Source of the DNA: Glandiceps talaboti
Taxonomy: Eukaryota; Hemichordata; Enteropneusta; Spengelidae
Assembly: GCF_964340395.1 (NCBI RefSeq)
Contig: NC_135563.1
Span: 17,080,651-17,144,650, forward strand
Direction of reading: 5' to 3'
Length of the DNA stretch: 64,000 bases
This document shows, piece by piece, positions 1 to 26,288 of the stretch (within the stretch, counting starts at the first letter, position 1; each line of letters begins with the position of its first letter). A model generated the notes under the pieces. That model was given only the letters and a program-made list of their open reading frames with translations. It did not search any database and was not told the origin of the DNA. The position numbers and the translations under genes are program-made.

Positions 1-17
1 ATGGCTGTACTTGATAA
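1..17 (+). CDS. SFXN5: sideroflexin copy 1, 3' end of antepenultimate exon
   Basis: Codons read M-A-V-L-D and then the first two bases of a lysine codon, followed by a consensus GTAAGT donor. It aligns with the end of the exon at 13024-13109 in copy 2, with the same phase-2 junction. The ATG at position 1 is internal, not a start. Confidence 0.8.
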
Positions 18-235
18 GTAAGTATGGGTATTATAACCTCAATTACTATTGGTTTCTTCTTGCTATTAGCTGCCTGATGATCTGGGCATTATAACTGTAC
101 TTTCAATTAGCTGGCTAATTATGCTAATTATTAAATTATGCAATGTGTCTACTTAATTTGTATTTGAAGCCTGAGAGCAGCAGTCCTGAAGTTGCAAAGA
201 TTTCGAAGGGAAATAACTGCATGCAAAATATATTT

Positions 236-303
<68 letters not shown>

Positions 304-574
304 TATATGTGCATGCATGCATGTGTAAGTGTGTACTTGCACATTGCATGTGTGTGTATTTAGTTGTTGCGAGCCTTCACTTGATGTTGTATATGGTGTA
401 TATTATAAATGATGCTCTGTTGACATTTCCTTGATATGAATCTTTTCCAGGACAGCATTCATGAAAGCAAGGCCAAAACTGAATCTCCCAGTTCAGGCTA
501 CAGTGTGTACTTTGGCATTTGGCTTTGCCTTACCAATGGCAATTAGTCTGTTTCCTCAGTTTAAAAAGGTCAGT

Positions 575-662
<88 letters not shown>

Positions 663-994
663 TGTGTATGTCTGCGTCTGTGTCTGTGTGTGTCTCTGTG
701 TGTGTCTGTGTGTGTGTCTGTGTCTGTGTGTCTGTGTCTGTCTGTGTCTGTGTCTGTGTGTCTGTGTCTGTGTGTGTCTCTGTGTGTGTGTGTGTGTGTG
801 TGTCTGTGTGTGTGTGTGTCTGTGTCTCTCTCTGTGTGTGTATCTGTGTGTGTGAATGAATTGGGTCAGAGCATATACACATAGTCATAATGTAATGTTC
901 ATGTTTGTTATTGTAGGTGCAATTATCAACACTTGAGCCAGAACTCCAGGCTGGTACAACAGTTACTGAAGTTTGCTACAATAAGGGCTTGTAA
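1..994 (+). CDS. SFXN5: Sideroflexin-5-like protein, upstream tandem copy, 3' part only (exons 1..17, 451..568, 917..994)
   Basis: Three exons give the last 70 residues of a sideroflexin, a multi-pass mitochondrial inner-membrane transporter family. The window opens inside an exon encoding MAVLDK, matching MSMLER of the downstream copy, with a GTAAGT donor at 18. The next exon encodes [15 protein letters not shown] and a hydrophobic helix ending [14 protein letters not shown]. The last encodes [13 protein letters not shown] through CYNKGL and a TAA stop. Intron phases (2, then 0) and the 118-nt middle exon equal those of the complete copy at 6456-21008; the middle exons are identical at 31 of 39 residues. 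Both visible introns are short (433 and 348 bp) and rich in (GT)n. All visible exons are open with canonical splice sites, so a live gene is likelier than a relic. Its 5' exons lie outside the window. Confidence 0.9.
239..301 (+). repeat. (GT)n microsatellite in intron of sideroflexin copy 1
   Basis: Uninterrupted GT dinucleotides over about 62 bp, upstream of the exon at 451. In the transcript this is a (UG)n tract. Confidence 0.97.
451..568 (+). CDS. SFXN5: sideroflexin copy 1, penultimate exon
   Basis: The exon follows a TCTTTTCCAG acceptor and ends AAAAAG before a GTCAGT donor. Its 118 nt match the copy-2 exon at 13506-13623 exactly in length. It encodes the last membrane helix with the [11 protein letters not shown] signature. 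Confidence 0.92.
577..854 (+). repeat. (GT)n / (GTCT)n compound microsatellite filling the last intron of copy 1
   Basis: The tract begins eight bases after the splice donor at 569 and occupies about 280 of the 348 intron bases. It starts as pure GT and turns into mixed GTGTCT units. The long low-complexity reading frames here, full of CVCV or HTHT, are artefacts of the repeat. Confidence 0.97.
917..994 (+). CDS. SFXN5: sideroflexin copy 1, last coding exon
   Basis: The exon follows a TTATTGTAG acceptor. It encodes 25 residues ending YNKGL and a TAA stop at 992-994. The YNKGL tail is shared with copy 2 and with vertebrate SFXN5. Confidence 0.92.
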   Translation: MQLSTLEPELQAGTTVTEVCYNKGL

Positions 995-1130
995 CCAAGG
1001 GCAACATGATGATGGAATTTGAAATGGCTTAAGATTACTCCTGGCTGGTACAAAAGTCACTGAAATTTGCTACAATAAGGGTTTGTAACCAAGGGCAACA
1101 TGATGATGGAATTTGAAATGGATTAAGATT
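943..1130 (+). repeat. 94-bp tandem duplication of the last-exon end and 3' UTR of sideroflexin copy 1
   Basis: Copy A (943-1036) covers the last coding codons, the stop and the first UTR bases. Copy B (1037-1130) repeats it with six substitutions and no indel. Copy B still reads AGTKVTEICYNKGL-stop, but it lies downstream of the real stop with no usable in-frame splice acceptor seen, so it should be non-coding UTR. Confidence 0.9.
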
Positions 1131-1147
1131 ATGATGAATGTATAATT

Positions 1148-1153
1148 AATAAA
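1148..1153 (+). terminator. poly(A) signal AATAAA of sideroflexin copy 1
   Basis: First AATAAA after the stop, 154 bp downstream and just past the 94-bp duplication. A T-rich stretch follows. Confidence 0.5.
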
Positions 1154-1154
1154 T

Positions 1155-2196
<1,042 letters not shown>

Positions 2197-2304
2197 CCAC
2201 TTCACTTATACTTATATGTGTATATATTATATTTATATATGACACATACAATGTATTTAATAGTTTTAGCCTGTGTCTATCTCAGTTTGCCAATAGCTTG
2301 AGTG

Positions 2305-2437
<133 letters not shown>

Positions 2438-2509
2438 TTGTGTTTGCATATAATGAAAAATTTACAATGACAAAATTTTGTAGATTGGTGTGCTATCAGA
2501 GAACTTAAT

Positions 2510-2930
2510 TTAATTCATTAACAGTGTGGATGTGATATTAGAACCTGACTTGATTGAATGGTACTGCTCGTCTGAGCGCATAAGTTGGAATAAATTATGT
2601 GCTTGATGGAAATCATCTTTTACAATTGACAGAGCTCTTTTCTTTACTCGAGTGTTGTGCAACTCGCTAACATTGCTAACAATTTGAATGAGGTGTTTGC
2701 GGTCATGGACTGTTGCATTGCCCAACCAAACGATGATTGACAGTGGCAGGACACTTTCAATCAACACTTGGTAGAACTTGACCAACTGACAAGGTAGCTT
2801 CTCAATCTTCTTAGAAAAACAATCTTTGGTGTGCTTTCTTCAGAATATAATAAGTATTGATTTCCCATTTCCGATCAACTGAGATGTAAACACCAAGAAA
2901 CTTAAAACACTGCACTATTTTGACCTCAGC
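2510..2930 (-). mobile_element. Degenerate LINE (non-LTR retrotransposon) fragment: end of the reverse-transcriptase ORF
   Basis: Reading the - strand from 2927, one frame gives FKFLGVYISVDRKW and ILKKAHQRLFF. A shifted frame gives FLRRLRSYLV, and a third gives VKFYQVLIESVLPLSIIVWL, later RVKKRALSIVKD and LMRSDEQYHSIKSGSN. This order (FKFLG, KKA-QRL-FLRRL, FY-IES-W-GN, K-A--I--D--H, LP-GRRYRSI) is typical of the region after the catalytic core in the ORF2 of L2/CR1/Rex-like LINEs. At least two frameshifts and an apparent internal deletion before HNTRVKK show it is dead. The catalytic domain itself was not seen. The exact clade is uncertain. Confidence 0.8.
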
Positions 2931-3586
2931 ACAGGGCTTATGGAATTGGCCATTTGTTTACAAATTTTTGTTTTTTGTTTAGGCCTAAAAAAAATAATTG
3001 TTTGGTTCCGGTTACCCATCCCACCTAGCTTTTCACTGCAGACCCTAAACCTTTTCTTAAGTAATCGAAAAAAAAAAAAAAAATCACAAAAAGTGTGATG
3101 GGCAGTATATCCTCATGTGGGCTTAAAATGCACACTTTGTTTCAAAATTAAGGGGATTTCTTTATATTTTCTCAATAATTCATGTAACAATATACATTTG
3201 AGTCATTTCCAAACTGTATAATATCTTACACAGGGGTTTACTTGGGTCTGCTGATGCATATAAGAGTGAATTGAGATTAAACTAAACTGTTGCATATCCA
3301 ACATGCACTAAACGAAATGAGCAGTCATTGGGCCATCAAAAGTAGTCTGAAAGTCTTGAAATGTTTTGCTCTTTAATTGTGATTTTTTGGAACCAAATTA
3401 AACTTCAGGAGAAGTCATTTACCAAGTGCACATCCGCAAAATATCTTTCAGCTTTGCCACAACAAAGAACACTTCATGCATAACCAGATAATATGTACTG
3501 TATAGTATAATTGTCTCAATTCTGGTATTTTAATACCATATTCAAACACTGTAAGACTTTAAATTATGTCTATGGTTTGATATGTT
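2931..3586. other. intergenic, probably more decayed LINE plus unique sequence
   Basis: The first few dozen bases may extend the LINE remnant. The rest is AT-rich, with an A17 run near 3068, and shows no gene. Confidence 0.4.
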
Positions 3587-3958
3587 ATGCCTCTAAATGG
3601 CCTCTTACATTGTCTTAATTTCAAAAAAGTTTTCATCTTTGGAGTTGTCTTCTTCCAATCAGTAGCAATCACGGTGATAATTGCCTTTCTCCTAAAACAA
3701 GATGGAAAGACCGGTGGTTCCCAAAGAGCAAATCACGGAAAACTCGGTGGTAACTGTCGGCGTATGTTTGAACAAAAGATACCCTTCAAACCGACTCAAG
3801 ACGATAACAGAGCTTGTGATCCCCCTGTAACACCTGGGAGCATAGGAACGTTGTTGGAGAATACCATGTTTTCTTCGATGTCACTACCAACAATGCACAA
3901 CCAAACACTGAAATGTAAAGAGAAGCTATTACACATGTTGCAAAAAGATCCTACTGTT

Positions 3959-3959
<1 letters not shown>
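3587..3959 (+). CDS. Possible first coding exon of a small type II (signal-anchor) membrane protein; unrecognised
   Basis: The open frame starts at ATG 3587 and encodes about 124 residues before running into a (TA)n tract. Residues 1-14 are short and basic at the end (NFKK). About residues 15-36 form a convincing hydrophobic helix (VFIFGVVFFQSVAITVIIAF), followed by a hydrophilic, Lys/Asn/Pro-rich stretch with scattered cysteines, ending KCKEKLLHMLQKDPTV. This is the layout of a type II membrane protein's first exon, such as a TNF-like ligand or a Golgi glycosyltransferase, but no family signature is visible. A GTATAT at 3960 could be a donor. No downstream exon was found, and composition is not clearly coding. 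It could be a chance frame or a gene relic. Confidence 0.25.
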
Positions 3960-3960
<1 letters not shown>

Positions 3961-4025
<65 letters not shown>

Positions 4026-4035
4026 TTATTTATTT
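3961..4035. repeat. (TA)n grading into (TTTA)n
   Basis: About 60 bp of TA followed by four TTTA units. Confidence 0.95.
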
Positions 4036-4066
4036 GTAGTGAAGTGCACAAGAGATTTTGTAAAGA

Positions 4067-4080
4067 GCGCCATCTAGTGG
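4067..4080 (-). promoter_or_regulatory. CTCF-like motif 1
   Basis: The + strand reads GCGCCATCTAGTGG; its complement CCACTAGATGGCGC fits the bilaterian CTCF core CCASYAGRKGGCRC at every position. Occupancy is unknown. Confidence 0.5.
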
Positions 4081-4123
4081 TTGAATGGTAAAATAAGATG
4101 TGCAAAAAAATTGCCTGTAAACA

Positions 4124-4137
4124 GCGCCCTCTAGTGG
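4124..4137 (-). promoter_or_regulatory. CTCF-like motif 2
   Basis: Complement CCACTAGAGGGCGC, a full match to the CTCF core, in the same orientation as motif 1 and 57 bp away. Confidence 0.5.
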
Positions 4138-4199
4138 CATAACGGTAATGTTAAGAAGTGCACAACGAGCTTTATAAATATAAACACCGACAAGTAACA

Positions 4200-5500
4200 C
4201 GTGATCTATACTAAACTGTATCATACTAATAAATAAAGACAAGACAGAATATATGCGGTAGTATGCGGTGGTTGTCGAACACCCCACGATGTACACTATG
4301 TACCCCCGAAATCATCCACCACTTTTATTTCATGATTCCCCCCTTACAGAAGCAGTTACAAATAAATTACAATTGAATGAAAAATCTGATATTAATACTT
4401 GAAAGTGAAGGATTTACAGTTGACATCAAACTTTATAAGATATTACATAAGGGAAAAATTTGCTGTTGTTGCCATCGTGCAGAGACAACCGAGACTGACG
4501 AACAAAGGACTTCTAAACACATATATACCCCAACACAACACCTGTGAATCACAACAACCAACCAATGACAGGAATTCACTTACGTAACGAATAGATAGTA
4601 ATTATATGCTAATCTTTGAAACGCATATAATTATCCATTACTTGTCTGTGATATAAATGACACCCTCTAGTGGTGTGAATGGTAATGCTACGATTTGCAT
4701 ATATCAGTTCAATTCAACTTCAAGTCAGTAAACTATTTGAATTATACCATCCCCGGTTCATAACAACACTGTACATGCACGTACATTTCGCAATGGTATC
4801 GCTGGTGACTGATTGTATACATGTACACAGGCAGTGTTAGTGTTAGGGGCACAGGCATTTGTTTCCCGAGTTATGTCTCAGAATATTTCTATCAGAATAC
4901 AATAAAATGTCGATAATACATGTATCATTGATATTGACATATTTAGCCAACTATATATGAAAGGGGTAAAATTACACTTGTTTCTGTGATCGCGCAGGTT
5001 CACTCACTGCGAAAGAAGACACAAGGTATGAAAGGCAGCCGCCATAATACCGTACGTAAACATGAACTTTCAACCGGCCGTTGTACTGGTATGGGTAAAC
5101 ATTTCGAAAATGTTACCTTCCGTCACTTCCTAGTTCCCAAATTTAATAATCTTCAATAATCTTCTTCGAGCACAGGCACTCGAATCAATGTGTAGAAAAA
5201 AAATATGTAAAGTATGTAAATTATTTACATACATATTTTTTTTTTAAATCATACATATTGATTCAAGTGCGCGTGATATCAAGGGCCGAAGATATCAGTA
5301 TGCGATTATAGTAGTATTGCGCCGGATCGGAGCGCGGCAACGACTTAAGTTTAGAGAAAACGTAGGGGGAAAAGGCGCGAGCGACTGTCGACAGTCTAGG
5401 ACTGAATCAATATTTCAGATTGGGAGCTAGTTGGGGGATATTTGGACTGTTAAAACGACTTATTACGTAATAGATGCAAAATGTCAGTTTCTTTGTATTG
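4200..5500. other. intergenic, no gene seen
   Basis: Unique-looking sequence with an imperfect inverted repeat at 5176-5270 (arms about 45 nt, from GCACTCGAATCAA to TTGATTCAAGTGC). Confidence 0.5.
4660..4673 (-). promoter_or_regulatory. CTCF-like motif 3, degenerate
   Basis: Complement CCACTAGAGGGTGT departs from the consensus at two GC-end positions. Orientation is the same as the other two and the TGAATGGTAAT flank is shared. Confidence 0.3.
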
Positions 5501-5510
5501 CCAATAGCAA

Positions 5511-6304
5511 CACGTGCCCATGGCCCAAGTAAATTTTTTGAAGTTTTTAATTCAGAAATATTACATTTAAATGTAACAATTGCACTACATTTTGTGTTAT
5601 GTCAGAAGATAAGATGAATGAATGTCAGTAACCTACGATATTTGTTAAGTCAAATAAACAAAATGTAGCAAAGTTAAGAAAGAATTTTGTCGAACCAGAC
5701 GACGATATGTTTCAACTTCATTTGCTTCCATTGTGACCCAGACAAACTAATTTGGATTGCGAGCAATCAAGTCTCGTGAGATTTTGTCAACCTCTCAGAT
5801 CACGTGAGTTACGTCATCAACCACTTTACAGAAGAATACTCGACACCGACTTTACAAAGATACACATGACATGCGATAGCAGTGGCCGATATCTTCACGT
5901 GAGAACTTACTCATGACTCAGCCCGTCGTATTCAGAATGATTGAAATCAAACCGAAATGTCAGAGTTGACGTCATCATCCAGAAACAAAGGCGATTGTCA
6001 TGATTGTGTTTTACCTACATTTGGGCTTTGATAGGTTTCTTTTTCCAAATGAATCATGTTCTGCAAATACCGATATCCGGTTCAATCCTTACAATTTCGC
6101 AACCATTTACTCTGATGTAGAATCGATTACACAGAGATGATTTTTTATAGTCTTATTATCTTTTTTTTTAATTTTTATTCTCTAATATATTCATTGAATA
6201 AATATCCATCTTCACCAACTTTCATCGAACGATACCTAACCTAGCAAACAAGTAAAGTTTTTAATGCCATCTTTCAATGGGAGAGTCCAATAGTGACACA
6301 CGTG
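5511..6304 (+). promoter_or_regulatory. Candidate promoter of sideroflexin copy 2: four CACGTG E-boxes and a CRE
   Basis: CACGTG occurs at 5511, 5801, 5896 and 6299; the middle two are the 8-base palindrome TCACGTGA. A perfect CRE TGACGTCA lies at 5967-5974, with a half-site TACGTCA near 5810. The start codon is at 6456. CACGTG is bound by USF, MYC/MAX and MITF/TFE factors. In DNA this AT-rich four copies in 800 bp are more than expected by chance. No TATA box was recognised and the transcription start is unknown. Confidence 0.4.
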
Positions 6305-6455
6305 ATATGATACGCCATATTAATCTAAATCTTCTGTTTATCTCAAGGAATTATGGGTACTTTATATGTATTTGTTTATATCGTTAAAGATAAAAAATCA
6401 AATTGATATCTTTGTAAACCAAACATAGCAGTTGTACGACTCTGAAGAACACACG

Positions 6456-21008
<14,553 letters not shown>

Positions 21009-21333
21009 CTGAAGTAAAGTTTCCGAAGACCATTTGCTAACCTGCGGGCATAATTATCGAGGGGGGGTCTATCCGGTTCTTGGTTTTTTGTCGTTGATTT
21101 GTGTGTACGCTTTTTTATACCTTTGTCTGTTTTGTTCAGTTTTAGTTGTAGATTTGTTCTTGTGGTATGTGTGCGTGTGAAACACATCCTAAAATGTAGG
21201 GTGAAATAATTGAGAATCAAATAACAAATGTTCGTTGTATCATTTCTAGCTGCTTTCTGTTTAACATATATTCGTTTATAGTGTTGAAATAACACGTGGC
21301 ACAACCCAGCTTGTTCACTTTCCAAATAATAAA
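21009..21333 (+). terminator. SFXN5 3' UTR and candidate poly(A) signal AATAAA at 21328-21333
   Basis: AATAAA at 21328 is the first good signal after the stop. Another follows at about 21450, and a run of AAATAAAT units lies at 21772-21795, so longer isoforms are possible. Confidence 0.4.
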
Positions 21334-22552
<1,219 letters not shown>

Positions 22553-25500
22553 GAGAAACACACAAGCGCGCACAATCAAGCAAAACTACTGTTACACTAT
22601 TTATTTGACTTTCAAAACAGAACACAAATTTGTCAGCCGCCTGTAGCTTGCAATCACCCTAACACTAACCTCTGTGCACTAACATACAGTTGTATCTACA
22701 TCTATAAACAGTTATTTAGCAAACCAATGCACTGAGTGGCTGGGAATTGAAACTTACAAACAAGGAGCAAGAACAGCTGACACTATTTCAAATTTTCATT
22801 AACTCATTTCGTGTACATTTTCGCAATAAAGTGATTTCAGACTGTCTTCGTTACTGTTTCCATGGACATGGATATGCTACGGTGATACAGATGACGCGAA
22901 TGGTATCGAGGTGAGGAGTCATACTCATACTCACAAGCTATTGTTATGAATAGACGACTCAGAAAGGTTGAAATATCGTACATCATCTGTTAGGTTACAT
23001 TCTTCGTCATACGGGTCACTCACACAATCATTCTACGTGTAACACATGCTGGGCAGTTCTTTAAGTTGTAATGAATTGATTGTCAAAGAGGTGTACAGGA
23101 AATCAACCTATATTGTTTCAGGATAGACGTGGGAGGAGACCAAATACGTGGAAAAAATCGAAAAGTGAACGATATATAGTCTTGTCCCCATTTGTTCAGA
23201 TATATCATAATATATGTGAACTCAAATGTTTTGGTTTTGTATGCCTTCCTTGTTATTTTATCGTGAGTAGTTTCAAGCAAAGAAATAATATTTTATGAAA
23301 TTTTAAAAAGACAAGTATATTTATCTCAAATTATTACATTTTTAACTTTATACACTGCAGCGATTGACTAGTAGATAATTGCAAACTTACTGAAATATTT
23401 CTGCTAGGCTCGGAGTGGTCGGCAAACACTCAATTTGACTGATAGACGTTCTCTCACCAACGTACGTCATTCAACAGGTGTCAGTACAAGTTCTTGAGTG
23501 ATGAGGGCGCTATTCCAAATGCCTGTCTTGAAGGTTTCGTCGCAGCAATCAGTATTAAAGTTTTTATTTATATATTAACCTTCGTACCCGTGTCTTGTAA
23601 GTAATGCAATATGTAGCAAAATTTGAAGTGCGCGGATCTCCTCAAAGAAAATAACGACAGAGAGAGTTTTTAACGACAAAATGTTTGAATTGTTTCACGT
23701 CGTGTGTGTCGTAAGTTGAAAATAAAGTAACCGCGTTTTAGACTGATTTCGAATAGTCCTTTGAAATTCAGGTTAACTGGTCATTGCTTGATAATCCCCG
23801 CCGAGGGGTATGGCGTTTTTTGGAATTTTGATTTGTCGAATCCAAAAGTTAAGTTTATGAGAGGATACCGACGGCGGCTTAAGTTACTGTCTAGAGCAAA
23901 GAAGAAACACAGTCACATTGAATGTAAACACCGTGACGGATAAAACCAAACGGTAAGCTTAGGGTATGTACTGTAACTAATTGGGAGAAAATTACTATTT
24001 TGTAACCACTATTGTTGAATTGAAAAGTTGTTTTATTAAAAGAAGCCTCGATTTTGCCCGCCAGTGTTTCTCTAGTTATAATGAGTATCATTATTACCAG
24101 CGGAATTCAAACCTTACATTGTCATATTTTCTATAAGTAATGATTACTCGTCTACTAGGCAGTCCATTCTTCCTAATTTCCTCATAAGTAGGCGCAAAAG
24201 AAATCCACAAATGGAGGTTGGAAGCCTCTTCCTGTTTCACACTAGACACTTCATAATATTTGAAATTTACTCAAACATCGTTGAAGACTGTGCGGTTGTC
24301 GATTTCAGTGGTCTGTTTCCTGTCACTTTGTCTCAGTATATTTTGTTATTAACTCGGAACTTTTCCCGGCGGGCAAAAACGTTTTATTAGTGTATAGTAA
24401 CAAGTTGCACACGCGCCGTACGCCATCTCAGACAATGCGTAGAATTCCCAGATTAATTTCCCCCAACTCGCAACGACTGATTTTGCTAACTGAAGCGTAA
24501 TGCCTGCAAATTTTCTCCGCTAACTGTATTATTGTGATTTTTTCAAAAGCCAATCGCTAGACATACGCTCGACTGTGTTAGCACTCACCCTATAAGCGAT
24601 CGCTATCATGGCATCAAAGGGCACCCATACGAGCCCATTTTCCAGTCGGCATCTTCTCCATATTGTCAGGCGTGACTACTTGCTTTCCCATGATAAAAGC
24701 AGGGAATGGAGAGAGAGTAACCACTTTGTGTCTAAATAAATGAGCTCTTTTGCATTTTGTAATGGCATGTAATAGACAGAAGAATCCAAACAATAGAGTA
24801 TCACAAAGTTGTAGAAAATTCTCTTTTTCTCGCCACGGTTTTCCCAAAGTGTATGATTGTTTTGCGTTATAGTCAACTGAGGCTATTATAAATGACATAT
24901 TTTTACTTTGTTAACTCGTAACTTACTCCCCTTCCATATTTCATTTCCGTTTGGTGTCTCAAACCTGTTAATTAGACTTTTATATAACTGTATTGTCTGC
25001 ATTAACAGGTGGTATAATGTCACTAAAGTAACTACGGTAAATATAACATTTTTTTTTTGACTTGACGTGTGATGAGTTGTTATATCGAAAGCGTGATTTA
25101 AATCAGCAGTTCTAGCTAACGACGACGTGTACGTGTTATATCATAGCGCCTGTATACCATTTACTCGTAGGTCCGTCATCTGCAAATCTCCGTCGTCATT
25201 CCAGCCTACACCCCTATCGCTGCTAATATCGAAAGGAGATTTTCGCTATCTCCCCTTTTTCACTACTTATATCTTATCACTATTTTTTTTTAATCTAAAA
25301 TATTTTTTATGTATATATATTACTATATACATTTGTATGTTTTCCTTGGGCCATTAGTTTGATCAAATTATTTTTATGGTCCAGCCAGGAGTTTAAAGTT
25401 TTTTTATTTACTTTTCATTACCGATGTATTGATTTAACTACTTCTGTTGATATGTCAGTTTTCTTTTCTTTTCGACTTCTGGCAATTAAAATATGTTAAC

Positions 25501-25582
25501 TATGTAAAGCACACTGCAACTAAAGCTTTATTTTAAATCCCATATCCACTAGCAATATCATTGCGTCATCGTGTACTTCCTG
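22553..25582. other. intergenic, no gene seen
   Basis: No exon-like frame with recognisable content on either strand. Confidence 0.6.
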
Positions 25583-25825
<243 letters not shown>

Positions 25826-26081
25826 CAAGTTAGGACATACATTAAAAGGATACAACGAATATAACAAGGTATAGTTTATCATAAAATGATGGTGTTTCAG
25901 AAACTTAATAAATTGTGTTTTTTGGTATGCTCTGTAGGTAATGTGTAATATGTGCTATGTACATGTAACATGACTTTACACAAGCTTCCTAATCTGTGTA
26001 TTTATCATCACAGCTGTCGAGGTACAATATTGTACAAAGTTAATCAATCTCTGTTCTGGGTGCCAGTGTCTATGTGTGGCT

Positions 26082-26085
26082 CTGT

Positions 26086-26124
<39 letters not shown>

Positions 26125-26168
26125 TGTCTGTCTGTCTGTGTCTGTGTCTGTCTGTGCCTGCCATTGCC

Positions 26169-26228
<60 letters not shown>

Positions 26229-26288
26229 AGTCTGTTAGTCTGTCTGCCTCTGTCTGTCTGTCTGTCTGTCTGTCTTCCTCTCTCTCTC
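26082..26288. repeat. (GT)n / (GTCT)n compound microsatellite
   Basis: GT to about 26120, then GTCT units with several CC-type interruptions, ending in CTCTCTC. Confidence 0.97.

Larger units (their letters stand above)
4042..4190. repeat. Tandem repeat of about 57 bp carrying CTCF-like motifs
   Basis: The pattern AAG-TGCA...TTGTAAA-GCGCC-TCTAGTGG-...AA-GGTAA occurs at 4042-4094 and 4095-4152, and a third copy begins at 4153 but stops before the GCGCC core. An isolated core recurs at 4660-4673. It is either a small minisatellite or the remnant of a SINE-like repeat. Confidence 0.7.

Noticed and set aside
136-888. Open frames rich in HTHT, CVCV or VSVC
   Set aside because: They are translations of (GT)n repeats in the introns of sideroflexin copy 1. 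The same applies to the IYIY, SVCL, TDRQ, HTYI, RERE and NQPT frames at the other microsatellites.
4042-4190. Continuation of the 3587 open frame into the next region as coding sequence
   Set aside because: After the (TA)n tract the frame stops near 4039 and the sequence is repeat-like.
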